From: Emticicia aquatilis
GTDB taxonomy: Bacteria > Bacteroidota > Bacteroidia > Cytophagales > Spirosomataceae
DNA length: 64,000 nt
Assembly: GCF_014644295.1 (NCBI RefSeq)
Contig: NZ_BMKK01000006.1
Location: 1-64,000, forward strand
Reading direction: 5' to 3'
The notes under the pieces are model-generated. The model was not told the DNA's origin, made no database searches, and worked only from the letters and a program-made list of their open reading frames with translations. The position numbers and the translations under genes are program-made. Each line of letters begins with the position of its first letter. Positions within the stretch are counted from its first letter, which is position 1. Of the stretch, positions 26,022 to 34,883 are shown in pieces.

Positions 26022-26106
26022 CCTAAGCAGTGCTTAGGGAAGATGTCTGATGAATATTGATTAACTGGTATAACAACATTTCTCAACACAGCCCTTAGCA
26101 CTGCTT
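26022..26106. other. Candidate origin of transfer (oriT)
   Basis: AAGCAGTGCTTAGGG (26025-26039) and CCCTTAGCACTGCTT (26092-26106) form a 15-bp inverted repeat with one mismatch, 52 nt apart, and the left arm is itself palindromic. Position between the coupling-protein operon and the MobF relaxase is where oriT of this relaxase class is usually found. The nick site is not assigned. Confidence 0.5.
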
Positions 26107-26186
26107 CGTTTATCCATGATACACAGTATTTAACAGCATAAGGAAACCCATCATCCAGCATTCAGTTGGTGTAAATTGCCTGTCTT

Positions 26187-28940
26187 ATGATACGCATGAT
26201 TCAAAGCAGTTCAGCCGCTCACGCCAAAGCCTATTTCTCCGATGCCTTGTCAAAGTCAGATTATTATCTGGACGACCAAGAGTTGCATGGGTATATACAA
26301 GGACTCTTGGCTACTCGGTTAGGATTAGATGGGGATGCTACTAAAGACAAATTCTTTGCCCTGTGTGAAAATGTCAATCCTCTAACAGGTGAGCCTATGA
26401 CACCTCGAACAAAGGACGACCGCACGACAGGTTACGACATTAATTTTCACTGCCCAAAATCGGTATCTGTCCTCCATGCTTTGGCAAAAGATGAGCATAT
26501 TTTGAAAGCCTTTCAAGAGTGTGTCAATCAAACCATGCAGGATATTGAGCGAGATAGTAAAACCCGAATTCGCAAGGGCGGTCAATATGACGAACGAGAT
26601 ACAGCGGAATTACTGTGGGCGAACTTCATCCACCAAACGGCAAGACCTGTGGATGGGGCTTTACCAGACCCGCATCTTCATGCTCACTGTTTTGTCTTCA
26701 ATGCCACTTGGGATGAACATGAAAAGCAAATCAAGGCAGGGCAATTTCGAGACATTAAAAGAGATATGCCCTATTACCAAACCCGTTTTCATAAACGGCT
26801 ATCAGACCAACTGATTGAGTTAGGCTATCAGATACGCCAAACCGAAACCTCATTTGAGGTCAAAGGAGTACCTCAAAAAGTCATTGAATTATTCTCTAAA
26901 CGCACGGATGAAATTGGGCGTGTGGCCAAAGAAAAAGGAATTACAGATATTAAGGAACTGAGTGAGTTGGGGGCAAGAACTCGTTCAAAAAAACAAAAAG
27001 GCCATTCGATGAATGAGTTAAAGGCAGAATGGCGAAAACAAATCCATAAATTAGGAGAAGATAAAGACGGTGCAGGGCAACAAGTTGTGCGGTTTGCTCC
27101 TGATAAAGAAGCAAAAGAACTTCTCCCTAAGCACTGCGTTGATTATGCCTTACTACATGGTTTTGAACGAGCCTCTGTTTTACAAGACCGCCGTTTATTG
27201 GCGGCTGCCTATCGGCATAGTTTGGGTAATAACCATATTTCATTAGATAATATCACCCATAGCTTTAATGACGACAAACGCCTTATCCATGTGAAAGAAA
27301 AGGGTCGAATACTCACAACAACTAAACAAGTATTGCTTGAAGAAAAGCACATGGTTAGGCTTGCCCAACAAGGGCAGGGTAAGTTAAAGCCAATTTACAC
27401 AAAGCCTCCCGAACTCAAGCTGGAGGGACAACAAGCCGAAGCTATTAAACATGTATTGACTACGCCTCACCGTGTGTCAATTATTCGTGGGGCGGCAGGG
27501 TCTGGGAAGACCACGCTGATGCGTGAAGCCGTTTCATGGATAGAGAAGGCGGGTAAAACCGTTACGGTCGTAGCCCCTACTTCTGAGGCTTCTCGTGGCG
27601 TTTTGCGTCAAGAAGGCTTTGAAAATGCAGAAACCGTTGCCCAACTTTTGACGGATAAAAAAATGCAAGAGAATTTAACAAATCAAGTGCTTTGGGTAGA
27701 TGAGGCAGGTTTACTTGGTACAAAAGATATGACACAACTCCTTGAACTTGCTACACAGAAAAACGCTCGTCTGATTTTAGGAGGCGATACTCGACAGCAT
27801 TCAAGTGTCATTAGAGGTGATGCCTTGCGAATTCTTAACACGGTGGGTGGTATTAAAACGGCGGAAGTAAATAAAATTTACCGTCAACGCAATGAGCAAT
27901 ACCGATCGGCAGTAGAAGATTTATCTAAGGGTAGTGTTAGTAGTGCCTTTGAGAAATTGAATAATATGGGGTCAATCAAGACAATTGACCCGCAAAAACC
28001 CAACGAAGCATTAGTCAATGACTATGTAGCGGTTATTAAAGATAAAAAGACAGCATTGATAGTGTCCCCAACCCACCAGCAAAGCGATGAGGTAACTGAT
28101 ACTATACGCAGTAAACTAAAAACTGATGGCTTAATTGGTAAGAAAGAAATCTCGGCCTCTCGTCTGATTAATCAAAATTTGACGGAAGCTCAAAAAGGAG
28201 ATTGGCGAAATTTTAAAGAAGGGCAAGTCATTCAGTTTAACCAAAATATGCCAAAAATTAAGCGTGGCAGTATATGGACTGTCGAAAGTGCCTCTGAAAA
28301 TGGTATTATCATTCAAAATAATCAGCAACAATCTATGCTTTTACCCGTGCAAAAAAGTAGTGATTTTGACCTGTATCAAAAGAGTGTCATTCAATTAACC
28401 AAAGGCGATATAATCAGAATTACCCGTAATGGATTTGATACAGAGAAAAATCGGCTGAATAATAGTCAAATTTTAGAGGTTACATCTGTAAGTAAAAAGG
28501 GAGAGATTCACCTACGAAATACGGTTAGTAAAGCTGCTTACAAACTTAATCAAGATTATGGGCATCTTGCTCACGCTTATTGTGTAACCTCTTATGCTTC
28601 CCAAGGTAAGACGGTTGATGAAGTGTTTATCTCGCAACCCGCTTCCACTTTTCCAGCCACAGATGCCAAACAATTCTATGTTTCTGTCTCTCGTGGGCGT
28701 AATAATGCCCGAATTTATACGGATGACAAAAACCAGCTACTGGATTATGCGTCTGAGCTTGGGGATAGGAAATCGGCTATTGAACTGGTAAAGGGAAAAA
28801 GCCTTGTTCCAGAAATGATTCATCAACGCATTCGTGAAGAAAGAAATCAAGTTCTTACTCCATCACCACAAAAGGATAAAAGCAAAAACATACAACAATC
28901 TTCACCTATAAAAGATAATACGTATGAGCCACGGATTTAA
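26187..28940 (+). CDS. MobF-family relaxase with RecD-like helicase domain
   Basis: 917 residues. N-terminal relaxase (1-300): candidate catalytic Tyr residues in KSDYYLDDQELHGYIQG and the three-His metal motif PDPHLHAHCFVFN near 165-177. Middle and C-terminal superfamily 1 helicase: Walker A IRGAAGSGKTTLMREA near 437, Walker B VLWVDEAGLL near 510, and the late HAYCVTSYASQGKTVDEVF and YVSVSRGRNNARIY. Nicks oriT and unwinds the strand for transfer. An alternative start at 26196 drops three residues. The next gene overlaps the stop by 17 nt. Confidence 0.95.
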   Translation: MIRMIQSSSAAHAKAYFSDALSKSDYYLDDQELHGYIQGLLATRLGLDGDATKDKFFALCENVNPLTGEPMTPRTKDDRTTGYDINFHCPKSVSVLHALAKDEHILKAFQECVNQTMQDIERDSKTRIRKGGQYDERDTAELLWANFIHQTARPVDGALPDPHLHAHCFVFNATWDEHEKQIKAGQFRDIKRDMPYYQTRFHKRLSDQLIELGYQIRQTETSFEVKGVPQKVIELFSKRTDEIGRVAKEKGITDIKELSELGARTRSKKQKGHSMNELKAEWRKQIHKLGEDKDGAGQQVVRFAPDKEAKELLPKHCVDYALLHGFERASVLQDRRLLAAAYRHSLGNNHISLDNITHSFNDDKRLIHVKEKGRILTTTKQVLLEEKHMVRLAQQGQGKLKPIYTKPPELKLEGQQAEAIKHVLTTPHRVSIIRGAAGSGKTTLMREAVSWIEKAGKTVTVVAPTSEASRGVLRQEGFENAETVAQLLTDKKMQENLTNQVLWVDEAGLLGTKDMTQLLELATQKNARLILGGDTRQHSSVIRGDALRILNTVGGIKTAEVNKIYRQRNEQYRSAVEDLSKGSVSSAFEKLNNMGSIKTIDPQKPNEALVNDYVAVIKDKKTALIVSPTHQQSDEVTDTIRSKLKTDGLIGKKEISASRLINQNLTEAQKGDWRNFKEGQVIQFNQNMPKIKRGSIWTVESASENGIIIQNNQQQSMLLPVQKSSDFDLYQKSVIQLTKGDIIRITRNGFDTEKNRLNNSQILEVTSVSKKGEIHLRNTVSKAAYKLNQDYGHLAHAYCVTSYASQGKTVDEVFISQPASTFPATDAKQFYVSVSRGRNNARIYTDDKNQLLDYASELGDRKSAIELVKGKSLVPEMIHQRIREERNQVLTPSPQKDKSKNIQQSSPIKDNTYEPRI

Positions 28941-29319
28941 ACTTAGATTTGATGAAATGCGTGAAAGCGACCCAACAAATTTGGATGCGACACAAAAAAA
29001 CGAAACCGATGATTTCTATCAAAATTTAGGTCATGCTCGTAATATCTGTTTCATTTGGTCAGATGAAAGGCGTATGTTTCTTAACTATGCTTATCTGATT
29101 GCTGGTGAATTTAATCCCAACAATGAAAAAAACCTTATTAAGCTTATTTTTTCATCACATACCGTTTTATTACATGGGTATCATTTAGAAACATTATATA
29201 CCGCTTTACTCGACCACTTGCCTCGCTTTATTAGAGAGGTTGATGCAAGATATGCCTTGAGCGATGAGTCAAAAGAGGGAATAGTCATTGAAATAATTAT
29301 TGAGAAGAAAGAAACATAA
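28924..29319 (+). CDS. Hypothetical protein coupled to the relaxase gene
   Basis: 131 residues, overlapping the relaxase gene by 17 nt, so translation is probably coupled. Contains a helical LIAGEFNPNNEKNLIKLIFS and ends in a beta-strand plus charged tail. No family recognised; likely accessory to mobilization by position. The perfect hairpin at 29324 follows directly. Confidence 0.5.
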   Translation: MSHGFKLRFDEMRESDPTNLDATQKNETDDFYQNLGHARNICFIWSDERRMFLNYAYLIAGEFNPNNEKNLIKLIFSSHTVLLHGYHLETLYTALLDHLPRFIREVDARYALSDESKEGIVIEIIIEKKET

Positions 29320-29323
29320 TAAA

Positions 29324-29353
29324 AGTTGGGGTAGGTTTTTACCTACCCCAACT
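29324..29353. terminator. Shared stem-loop between convergent genes
   Basis: AGTTGGGGTAGGT and ACCTACCCCAACT, 13 bp, 4-nt loop TTTT. It separates the relaxase operon from the minus-strand operon to its right. Confidence 0.75.
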
Positions 29354-29359
29354 AAGATT

Positions 29360-29569
29360 TTATTCGGCCTTAGCTCTATTCTTACGAACTACCATTGAAA
29401 CGGTTTCTCCAAGAATATTTAAAGAAAGATTTAATCCTTCTTCATCACCATGCTCCCAAGCGGCACCTACTTTAATCCACTCAGGCTTTTCTGCACCTGT
29501 TTTTAGTTTTGTAATGTAGATGTTATGTGTTGGTTTCTTAGTAGTGTTTTCATTTGAGTTATTCATCAT
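29360..29569 (-). CDS. Small hypothetical mobile-element protein
   Basis: 69 residues: MMNNSNENTTKKPTHNIYIT and on, with EWIKVGAAWEHGDEEGLNLS near residue 35. The pattern VGAAWEHGDEEG-LNL resembles the DUF736 type of small plasmid protein (uncertain). From 29570 to 29832 there is no credible gene, only a region with GACAG/CTGTC dyads near 29725-29762. Confidence 0.5.
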   Translation of the reverse strand: MMNNSNENTTKKPTHNIYITKLKTGAEKPEWIKVGAAWEHGDEEGLNLSLNILGETVSMVVRKNRAKAE

Positions 29570-29832
29570 TCAATCTCCTTTGTTTGTTGTTGATGACGGA
29601 AGCAAACAAAACCCGTAAAGATTGTGAAAAGCTCCCCAAAGTAAAAAATGAGGTTTGTCGTCTATTTTTTGCGAAGTCGTTAGAGATTTTTTTATGCAAG
29701 AAAAAAGAAGGGATAAGCGTATGCACAACTGTCGGGTTAAGCTGACAGCACCAATCGACTGTCATACAAAGGTGTTTGGTAATTGAGTAAATCAAAGGCT
29801 AAAACCAACCCAATAGTATATAGCTTGCAACG

Positions 29833-30789
29833 CTAAGAGCATTGCAAGGAGTGAATATATTCAACGGCCTTTTGGGCATGAGATGCTGCTGAGAAGATAA
29901 AATGTTTATCATTCTGTAAAACTGTGAGCCACGATTGAACATAGGCGGCATGTTTTTCGTCGGGCATAGGTTCAAAACCAAGGTCAGATGCAAGGAAACA
30001 CGCTCCTAATTCAGCAACTAATTCCTCTTTGGCATAGCCTTCATCACCATATTGTTTGCGACCCATATTGCGATCTAAACGTTTGGGATGTTTTGTCCAA
30101 TGGGTTAACTCATGGGCTAAGACAGCATAGTAGCTTGCTGCATTTTCAAAACTTTCAAAAGGAGGCATTTGAATACGGTCAGCACTTTGAGAATAAGAGG
30201 CTTCATAGCCTGTGTAAATATCAGCCTTGGTTTGTGTAAAAAACTCTTCTAAGGCTGCAATGCGTTGTTCCTTATTGGTTGTAACGGCTGGTGGCATTGT
30301 ATAGTAAGCCTCTGGCAATCCGTCAATTTGTGCCACATTGAAGACAGTGTATGATTTTAAAAATGGAATTTTACTGGTATTGGTTTGACCATCAGGCTGT
30401 TGCTCTTCTTTAATAATATGGTCAGCATAAACAATTTGTTCGCCTTTTTCACCTTTGCGAACGGAGGCTTTCATGTCGCTTGCTTGCTTAAAAGTCATCC
30501 AGTAGGGTAAATTATAGCCTTTTTCGGCGGCAGTTCCCCAAAGTACAAGTGTATTGATACCTGTATAGGGAATATCATTCCAGCGAAGTGGCCGCAAAAT
30601 ACGACCTTGCATGTTGTCGGAATTCCAAGGTTTTCGCCATGTGAGATTGCCTTTTTCTAAATCACTCACAATCTTATTGGTGATACGAGTATAAATATCC
30701 GTTTGGGGTAAAGTATCTGGTTTCAATTGAGCCTCCTTTGAAACAGGTTGAGAAAGATGTCTTTTATTTTTGGGGCTTACTCTATTCAT
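29833..30789 (-). CDS. ArdC-like antirestriction protein with zincin domain
   Basis: 318 residues. N-terminal ssDNA-binding domain (DUF1738 type): YTRITNKIVSDLEKGNLTWR and YTGINTLVLWG and then WMTFKQASDMKASVRKGEKG. C-terminal metallopeptidase-like domain with HELTH in YYAVLAHELTHWTKHPKRLD and the late AELGACFLASDLG. ArdC proteins protect incoming plasmid DNA from host restriction (established for the plasmid family). First-transcribed of its neighbourhood on the minus strand but separated from radC by 214 bp. Confidence 0.9.
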   Translation of the reverse strand: MNRVSPKNKRHLSQPVSKEAQLKPDTLPQTDIYTRITNKIVSDLEKGNLTWRKPWNSDNMQGRILRPLRWNDIPYTGINTLVLWGTAAEKGYNLPYWMTFKQASDMKASVRKGEKGEQIVYADHIIKEEQQPDGQTNTSKIPFLKSYTVFNVAQIDGLPEAYYTMPPAVTTNKEQRIAALEEFFTQTKADIYTGYEASYSQSADRIQMPPFESFENAASYYAVLAHELTHWTKHPKRLDRNMGRKQYGDEGYAKEELVAELGACFLASDLGFEPMPDEKHAAYVQSWLTVLQNDKHFIFSAASHAQKAVEYIHSLQCS

Positions 30790-31003
30790 TTTTAATTCTC
30801 CAAAATCAGGGTAACGGGGAGGGAATAACCAGACGTTTTAAGCGAATAAACCAGCAAAAATTTTGGTAGGGCGAGGAATGTGGCACACAGGAGAAAATTA
30901 TTGTTGGTGGCATGAGTGGCGTCTGGTACATCACCGTCTCAAACCCTTACTTTTGGATTACAACAATGATAAATGTCGCCAAAACTACATTCACAACTTT
31001 TAA

Positions 31004-31483
31004 TCATGAAGGTTTGGGCATGATTCCGTTGTCACTAAACGAATAATAATCTTGTGTCGTAACAATAAGATGGTCGATTATCGAAATATCCAATAGATTT
31101 CCTGCCTTCACTAATTTATTGGTCATTGATAGGTCAGCCTCACTGGGTTTTAAACCTCCGCTGGGGTGGTTATGTGCCAAAATCAGACCGCTTGACTTTG
31201 TTTTTAAAGCAATGGCGAAGATAACCCTTGGGTCAACAACGCAAGCACTCATGCCACCTGTGGCAATTTCTGATATGCCCAAACAATGGCTACTACGGTC
31301 TATGAGTAAGATTTTAAATTGTTCCAGTAGTTCTATTTTATTTTCATCCCATGTTTGCCGAAAAACTTGATAGGCCGTTGATGACTGTTTGATGCTAATC
31401 CTATCCTGAATGGGTGTTGGATTACGATAGATAATTTCAACTTCATTTACTTTGAACAAAGATTGTAGTGAGTTAGCAGACAT
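31004..31483 (-). CDS. RadC-family JAB-domain protein
   Basis: 159 residues. JAMM metal motif HNHPSGGLKPSEADLSMTNK near 110-130 with upstream Glu in ISEIATGGMSACV. Starts MSANSLQSLFKVNEVEIIYR; the helix-hairpin-helix N-terminus of chromosomal RadC is absent, as is usual for the plasmid type. Thought to be a peptidase or accessory of mobile-element DNA; real activity unclear. Located 12 bp downstream of the primase-like gene. Confidence 0.88.
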   Translation of the reverse strand: MSANSLQSLFKVNEVEIIYRNPTPIQDRISIKQSSTAYQVFRQTWDENKIELLEQFKILLIDRSSHCLGISEIATGGMSACVVDPRVIFAIALKTKSSGLILAHNHPSGGLKPSEADLSMTNKLVKAGNLLDISIIDHLIVTTQDYYSFSDNGIMPKPS

Positions 31484-31495
31484 GGATTGCCTCTT

Positions 31496-32410
31496 TTACA
31501 ATGACAAATTGAGTTGAGACATGTGCCACGCATTTACATCTTTGTGTGGAGCATAAACATTATTCATTATTTTATGGGTGATACCTTCTTGCGTTTTAAA
31601 AAATTCGGCCAGCATAACTGTGGCATTTTCACCAGCATGGTCATTATCCATCCAAGTATATGCGGTCTCATAACCATAATTTCTGATGTAGGGATTTATC
31701 TGTCTCAAACAAGATAGGGAGTTCAGAATGATAGCATCATCCTGAAAGAATTGCCCTTTTAAATCACAAGCAACTGACAAATAATCAAACAGACCTTCAA
31801 AAATATGAATACCTTGCGGTTTCGATATTTTCCCTCGTATAAATGATATAGCTTTAGTTCGCAAGCAACCTTTAAAAAAAGGATTTCGCAACTCAAAACC
31901 GCCTTCTTCATTAGGCAAACCAAGTGTAAAGAATTTTTTACCCGTGTCTTTGTTGTAAACATGAAGCTCCTTGAGGTATTTTTGAGCAATGAATAATGGA
32001 ATACCTCTTTTTTCAAGATAATTAATCAATCCGAGGTGTTGAATGGATCTGCTATTTTTTAAGATTAATGCGAAGTCTTTTTCTACCGCTTGAGGTATTT
32101 TTGGGTGAAAGTTTAATAGCTCCACACTATTATCGCACATATTTCTAATCCAACGTAGTGCATCTGACTTTGTATTTTCTTCCTTGTGGTGTTTGAGGTA
32201 GGCACAAATAAAATCTACTAAATCGCCACCCATTGCTTCCCCGAAGTCGTACCAACGGTTTTTGTACAAATCAACTTGGAAACTTGGTGTTCTCTCTTGT
32301 CGGAATGGCGAAAAATACCAAGCGTTATTCTTATTTATCTTGTGGGGGTGAATGCTTAGCTTGGTTAGGATTTCGCACATAGAAATCTTATTAGCCTCAT
32401 GAATATTCAT
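31496..32410 (-). CDS. CHC2/TOPRIM primase-like protein
   Basis: 304 residues. N-terminal segment WYFSPFRQERTPSFQVDLYK then WYDFGEAMGGDLVDFICAYL matches the DNA-primase zinc-finger fold, but Cys ligands are not evident. C-terminal TOPRIM: IHIFEGLFDYLSVACDL (E) and TAYTWMDNDHAGENATVML (D-x-D). Would prime replication of transferred strands. Operon-like with radC. Confidence 0.85.
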   Translation of the reverse strand: MNIHEANKISMCEILTKLSIHPHKINKNNAWYFSPFRQERTPSFQVDLYKNRWYDFGEAMGGDLVDFICAYLKHHKEENTKSDALRWIRNMCDNSVELLNFHPKIPQAVEKDFALILKNSRSIQHLGLINYLEKRGIPLFIAQKYLKELHVYNKDTGKKFFTLGLPNEEGGFELRNPFFKGCLRTKAISFIRGKISKPQGIHIFEGLFDYLSVACDLKGQFFQDDAIILNSLSCLRQINPYIRNYGYETAYTWMDNDHAGENATVMLAEFFKTQEGITHKIMNNVYAPHKDVNAWHMSQLNLSL

Positions 32411-32480
32411 GATTGCTCCTCTGAAAAACTCAAATGTTAGGAAGAAAGAATTTTAACTATATTTTTCTTTCAAGGCGGTT

Positions 32481-32681
32481 CTATGAACTGAGACGTTCTT
32501 CTATAAACTTCTCCAAATCTAACAAGCGATAACGCACGGCTCTTCCTACTTTTATGTAACGCAAATTATATTTCTTTGTACAAGCCCAAACCGCCAAAGT
32601 ATTAGGAGAAAGACCGAGATATTTAGCGGCACTCTTGCGGTCAAGGACTTGAGGATAGTTGTGAGGTGTCTTAGAAAGCAT
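32481..32681 (-). CDS. Helix-turn-helix/excisionase-family protein
   Basis: 66 residues from MLSKTPHNYPQVLDRKSAAK. AKYLGLSPNTLAVWACTKKY then IKVGRAVRYRLLDLEKFIEE is the helix-turn-helix 17 signature of excisionases and plasmid regulators. The upstream start at 32756 adds 25 unlikely residues. Confidence 0.8.
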   Translation of the reverse strand: MLSKTPHNYPQVLDRKSAAKYLGLSPNTLAVWACTKKYNLRYIKVGRAVRYRLLDLEKFIEERLSS

Positions 32682-33040
32682 GCAGAAAAATCCTTTCAGG
32701 AAATAACATCTATAATGAACAAAAGATAACAATGCCCGTGTTACGGGAACAATCACTAAGAGATTGCATCATCGTTTGTCAATTTAATTTACCTTTTGTA
32801 AATAAAGAATAACTTCCATTAATTAGTATGCCCCAACCCAAAAATAATCTGCTTAAAAATTATGTCGTAATCAGCGGATAATATTTAGTGAATCGTACAG
32901 AATCAGTAGTTTTCACAACTAACATAGGTTTATTCCGCTTCTCCTTTATATCCTCAACTATATTTACTTGCATTTTTTAAGACTCAGCTAAAGAAATCGT
33001 TTAGTTGAAGTAAATACGCTTACTTAAAACTGTTTCTAAC
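32682..33040. other. Gene-free divergent region
   Basis: About 360 bp between two divergently transcribed regulators (HTH at 32681 and AlpA at 33041). AT-rich, no convincing promoter, palindrome or ORF could be called by eye, but both regulators must be controlled from here. Confidence 0.5.
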
Positions 33041-33271
33041 ATGAGGTTTAAAATGAATAACTTTTCTATTGAGACAAATGTACCAACAGGCTTTCTAAGA
33101 TTGGAACAGGTTTTAAAACTTATTCCTGTCAGTAAGGCCACATGGTGGAGTGGATGTAAGACGGGGCAGTTCCCAAAACCATTTAAACTCGCACCTCGTA
33201 TTACAGCGTGGAGGGTAAGCGATATTCAAAGCTGTATAGAAAATTTCAGACCTGCAAAAGACACCTTTTAG
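33041..33271 (+). CDS. AlpA-family transcriptional regulator
   Basis: 76 residues. FLRLEQVLKLIPVSKATWWS followed by GCKTGQFPKPFKLAPRITAW and the tail VSDIQSCIE is the AlpA signature. AlpA of phage-like elements activates the neighbouring integrase or acts as excisionase. It faces the P4-type integrase, their ends 7 bp apart. Confidence 0.88.
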   Translation: MRFKMNNFSIETNVPTGFLRLEQVLKLIPVSKATWWSGCKTGQFPKPFKLAPRITAWRVSDIQSCIENFRPAKDTF

Positions 33272-33278
33272 TAAATGC

Positions 33279-34466
33279 TTATTTTTGAAGTGCGTCAATA
33301 TAGTCTGCCCACTCTTGCATCATCTTCGTTCGTTCGGAAATAAACTTTGCTCGGTCATAGGCTTGGTCAATTTTATTTTTTGGCTGATGGGCTAATTGGC
33401 GGTCAACTACTTCATGGCGATAGTTCAATTTTTCTTTAATTGTGGACATCGCTAAAGCCCGAAACCCGTGGCCAGTCATTATTTTATGATAACCAAGACG
33501 GGATAAACCAGATAGAATAGTATTATTGCTTATCGGTTTATCATGGCGAACAATGCTGGGTAAAATATATTCTGACTTCCCAAATACTTGCTTTAGCTCT
33601 TCCAATAGCTCTAACACTTGTTTTGAAAGTGGTACAAAATGAGGCAATCTCATTTTCATACGCTCGGCTGGAATATTCCATTCGGCTTTTTCAAGGTTAA
33701 ATTCTTTCCATGTGGCATTTGTCAATTCACTGGTGCGAACAAATGTCAACATAATAAGTTTAATCGCAATAATGGTTTGTTTAAATAAACGGGCATCATT
33801 TTTATTAATGGTCTTTAAAAGTTGCGGTAATTCATCTGAATCAATGGCCGCATAATGACCTTTCTTATATTTTTTCAAAGCCCCTTTTAGGTCAACAGTA
33901 ATATCCCGTTCTGCTCGCCCTGTAATAACAGCATACCGCATCACTTGCCCCATCATTTGTAATATGCGGCGAGCCATTTCATTCGCTTCTCGTTCTTCTA
34001 CCTTTCGGAGACACGTAAGCAAATCTTGTATTGTAATTTTAGCAATGGGATAATTGCCAATTTCACTAAATACATTCTGTTTTAATCGACTCAGAATGTG
34101 TTTTGCATGATTAGGCGACCATGTACTGAGGTTGTATTCATACCATTCGGTAGCAACCAGTTCAAATGTTTGGGTTTGCTTAAAACGAGCCTGTTTCTTT
34201 TGTTCCTGCTTTTCTCGTGCTGGGTCAATGCCAGTGGCCAGTTTCTCTTTGGCTTGGTCTCGCTTTTCACGGGCTATAATTAAAGTTACTTTTGGGTATT
34301 CTCCAATGGTCAAAAGCTTTTCTTTGCCATATATTTTATACTTTAAACGCCATATCTTTTTGCCAGTTACTTTTACATCAAGGTAAAGACCACCAGAATC
34401 GTGTAAGCGATAAGCCTTATCTTTCGGTTTCGCATGTCGGCAATCTAAATCGCATAAACCGCTCAT
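33279..34466 (-). CDS. P4-type tyrosine integrase
   Basis: 395 residues from MSGLCDLDCRHAKPKDKAYR (upstream codons to 34529 are open but not family-like). N-terminal DUF4102 arm-binding domain: AYRLHDSGGLYLDVKVTGKK then YKIYGKEKLLTIGEYPKVTL. Catalytic domain: LTFVRTSELTNATW (Arg), GFRALAMSTIKEK (His replaced: GHGFRA), and YDRAKFISERTKM with the Tyr nucleophile; HQPKNKIDQAYDR precedes it. This family is common in Proteobacteria and targets tRNA 3' ends. It is 16 kb from tRNA-Phe, so it did not drive the insertion seen here. Confidence 0.92.
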   Translation of the reverse strand: MSGLCDLDCRHAKPKDKAYRLHDSGGLYLDVKVTGKKIWRLKYKIYGKEKLLTIGEYPKVTLIIAREKRDQAKEKLATGIDPAREKQEQKKQARFKQTQTFELVATEWYEYNLSTWSPNHAKHILSRLKQNVFSEIGNYPIAKITIQDLLTCLRKVEEREANEMARRILQMMGQVMRYAVITGRAERDITVDLKGALKKYKKGHYAAIDSDELPQLLKTINKNDARLFKQTIIAIKLIMLTFVRTSELTNATWKEFNLEKAEWNIPAERMKMRLPHFVPLSKQVLELLEELKQVFGKSEYILPSIVRHDKPISNNTILSGLSRLGYHKIMTGHGFRALAMSTIKEKLNYRHEVVDRQLAHQPKNKIDQAYDRAKFISERTKMMQEWADYIDALQK

Positions 34467-34641
34467 TATGTCCTCCAAAGTGGGGTATTTTCTTTGAGGG
34501 TATAAAAAATACCCCATTTCATACCCCAAAAACCACTAAATTTATTCAGATTAACTTGTGTCTGATTAGACGATTATAACAGCAAAAGCCTTGTAAATCA
34601 AGGCTTTCTTAGACTTCTTTGGACTTGTTGAGATGAAATAT

Positions 34642-34661
34642 TGGTGGCTGGAGAGGGATTC
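34642..34661 (-). other. Possible remnant tRNA 3' end (old att site of the P4-type integrase)
   Basis: The minus strand reads GAATCCCTCTCCAGCCACCA, the shape of a T-arm, acceptor stem, discriminator A and encoded CCA. It lies 176 bp upstream of the integrase start, where attP of this class lies. No rest of a tRNA is present. Host tRNA-Phe lacks encoded CCA, hinting at a foreign source. Confidence 0.45.
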
Positions 34662-34694
34662 TAAATAAGCTATTAAAGTATTGTTTTGATTTTG

Positions 34695-34765
34695 TTTTTT
34701 GTGTTAATTTTTTTAAGATACCCCATAAAATACCCTTTTAGATTTTAGACATTATTAGATTACTT
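34695..34765 (+). repeat. Direct repeat A flanking the Gabija-like pair
   Basis: About 71 bp sharing an ordered set of motifs with 39068-39138: TTTTTTGTG, AAGAT-CCCCATAAA, then TTAGAC and ATTAGATTACT. About three quarters of positions match by eye. The stretch 34766-34883 is AT-rich with no gene. Confidence 0.65.
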
Positions 34766-34883
34766 TAGCACCTTGGTGTCTGTTAAAGTCCATGCTATTC
34801 TTATCATATTAGGATTTCTATTTACTACTCTATATTCCATTAAATAAGTAAATCTCAAAAATGTTAGCTTCTCATATGCTTTA

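Noticed and set aside
29559-29795. Overlapping ORFs on both strands in the gap beside the 69-residue gene
   Set aside because: Both frames are low complexity and unsupported; the region is better seen as intergenic.
33279-34466. P4-type integrase as the enzyme that inserted the island into tRNA-Phe
   Set aside because: It lies 16 kb from attL and 27 kb from attR, whereas the other integrase is next to attR with arm repeats.
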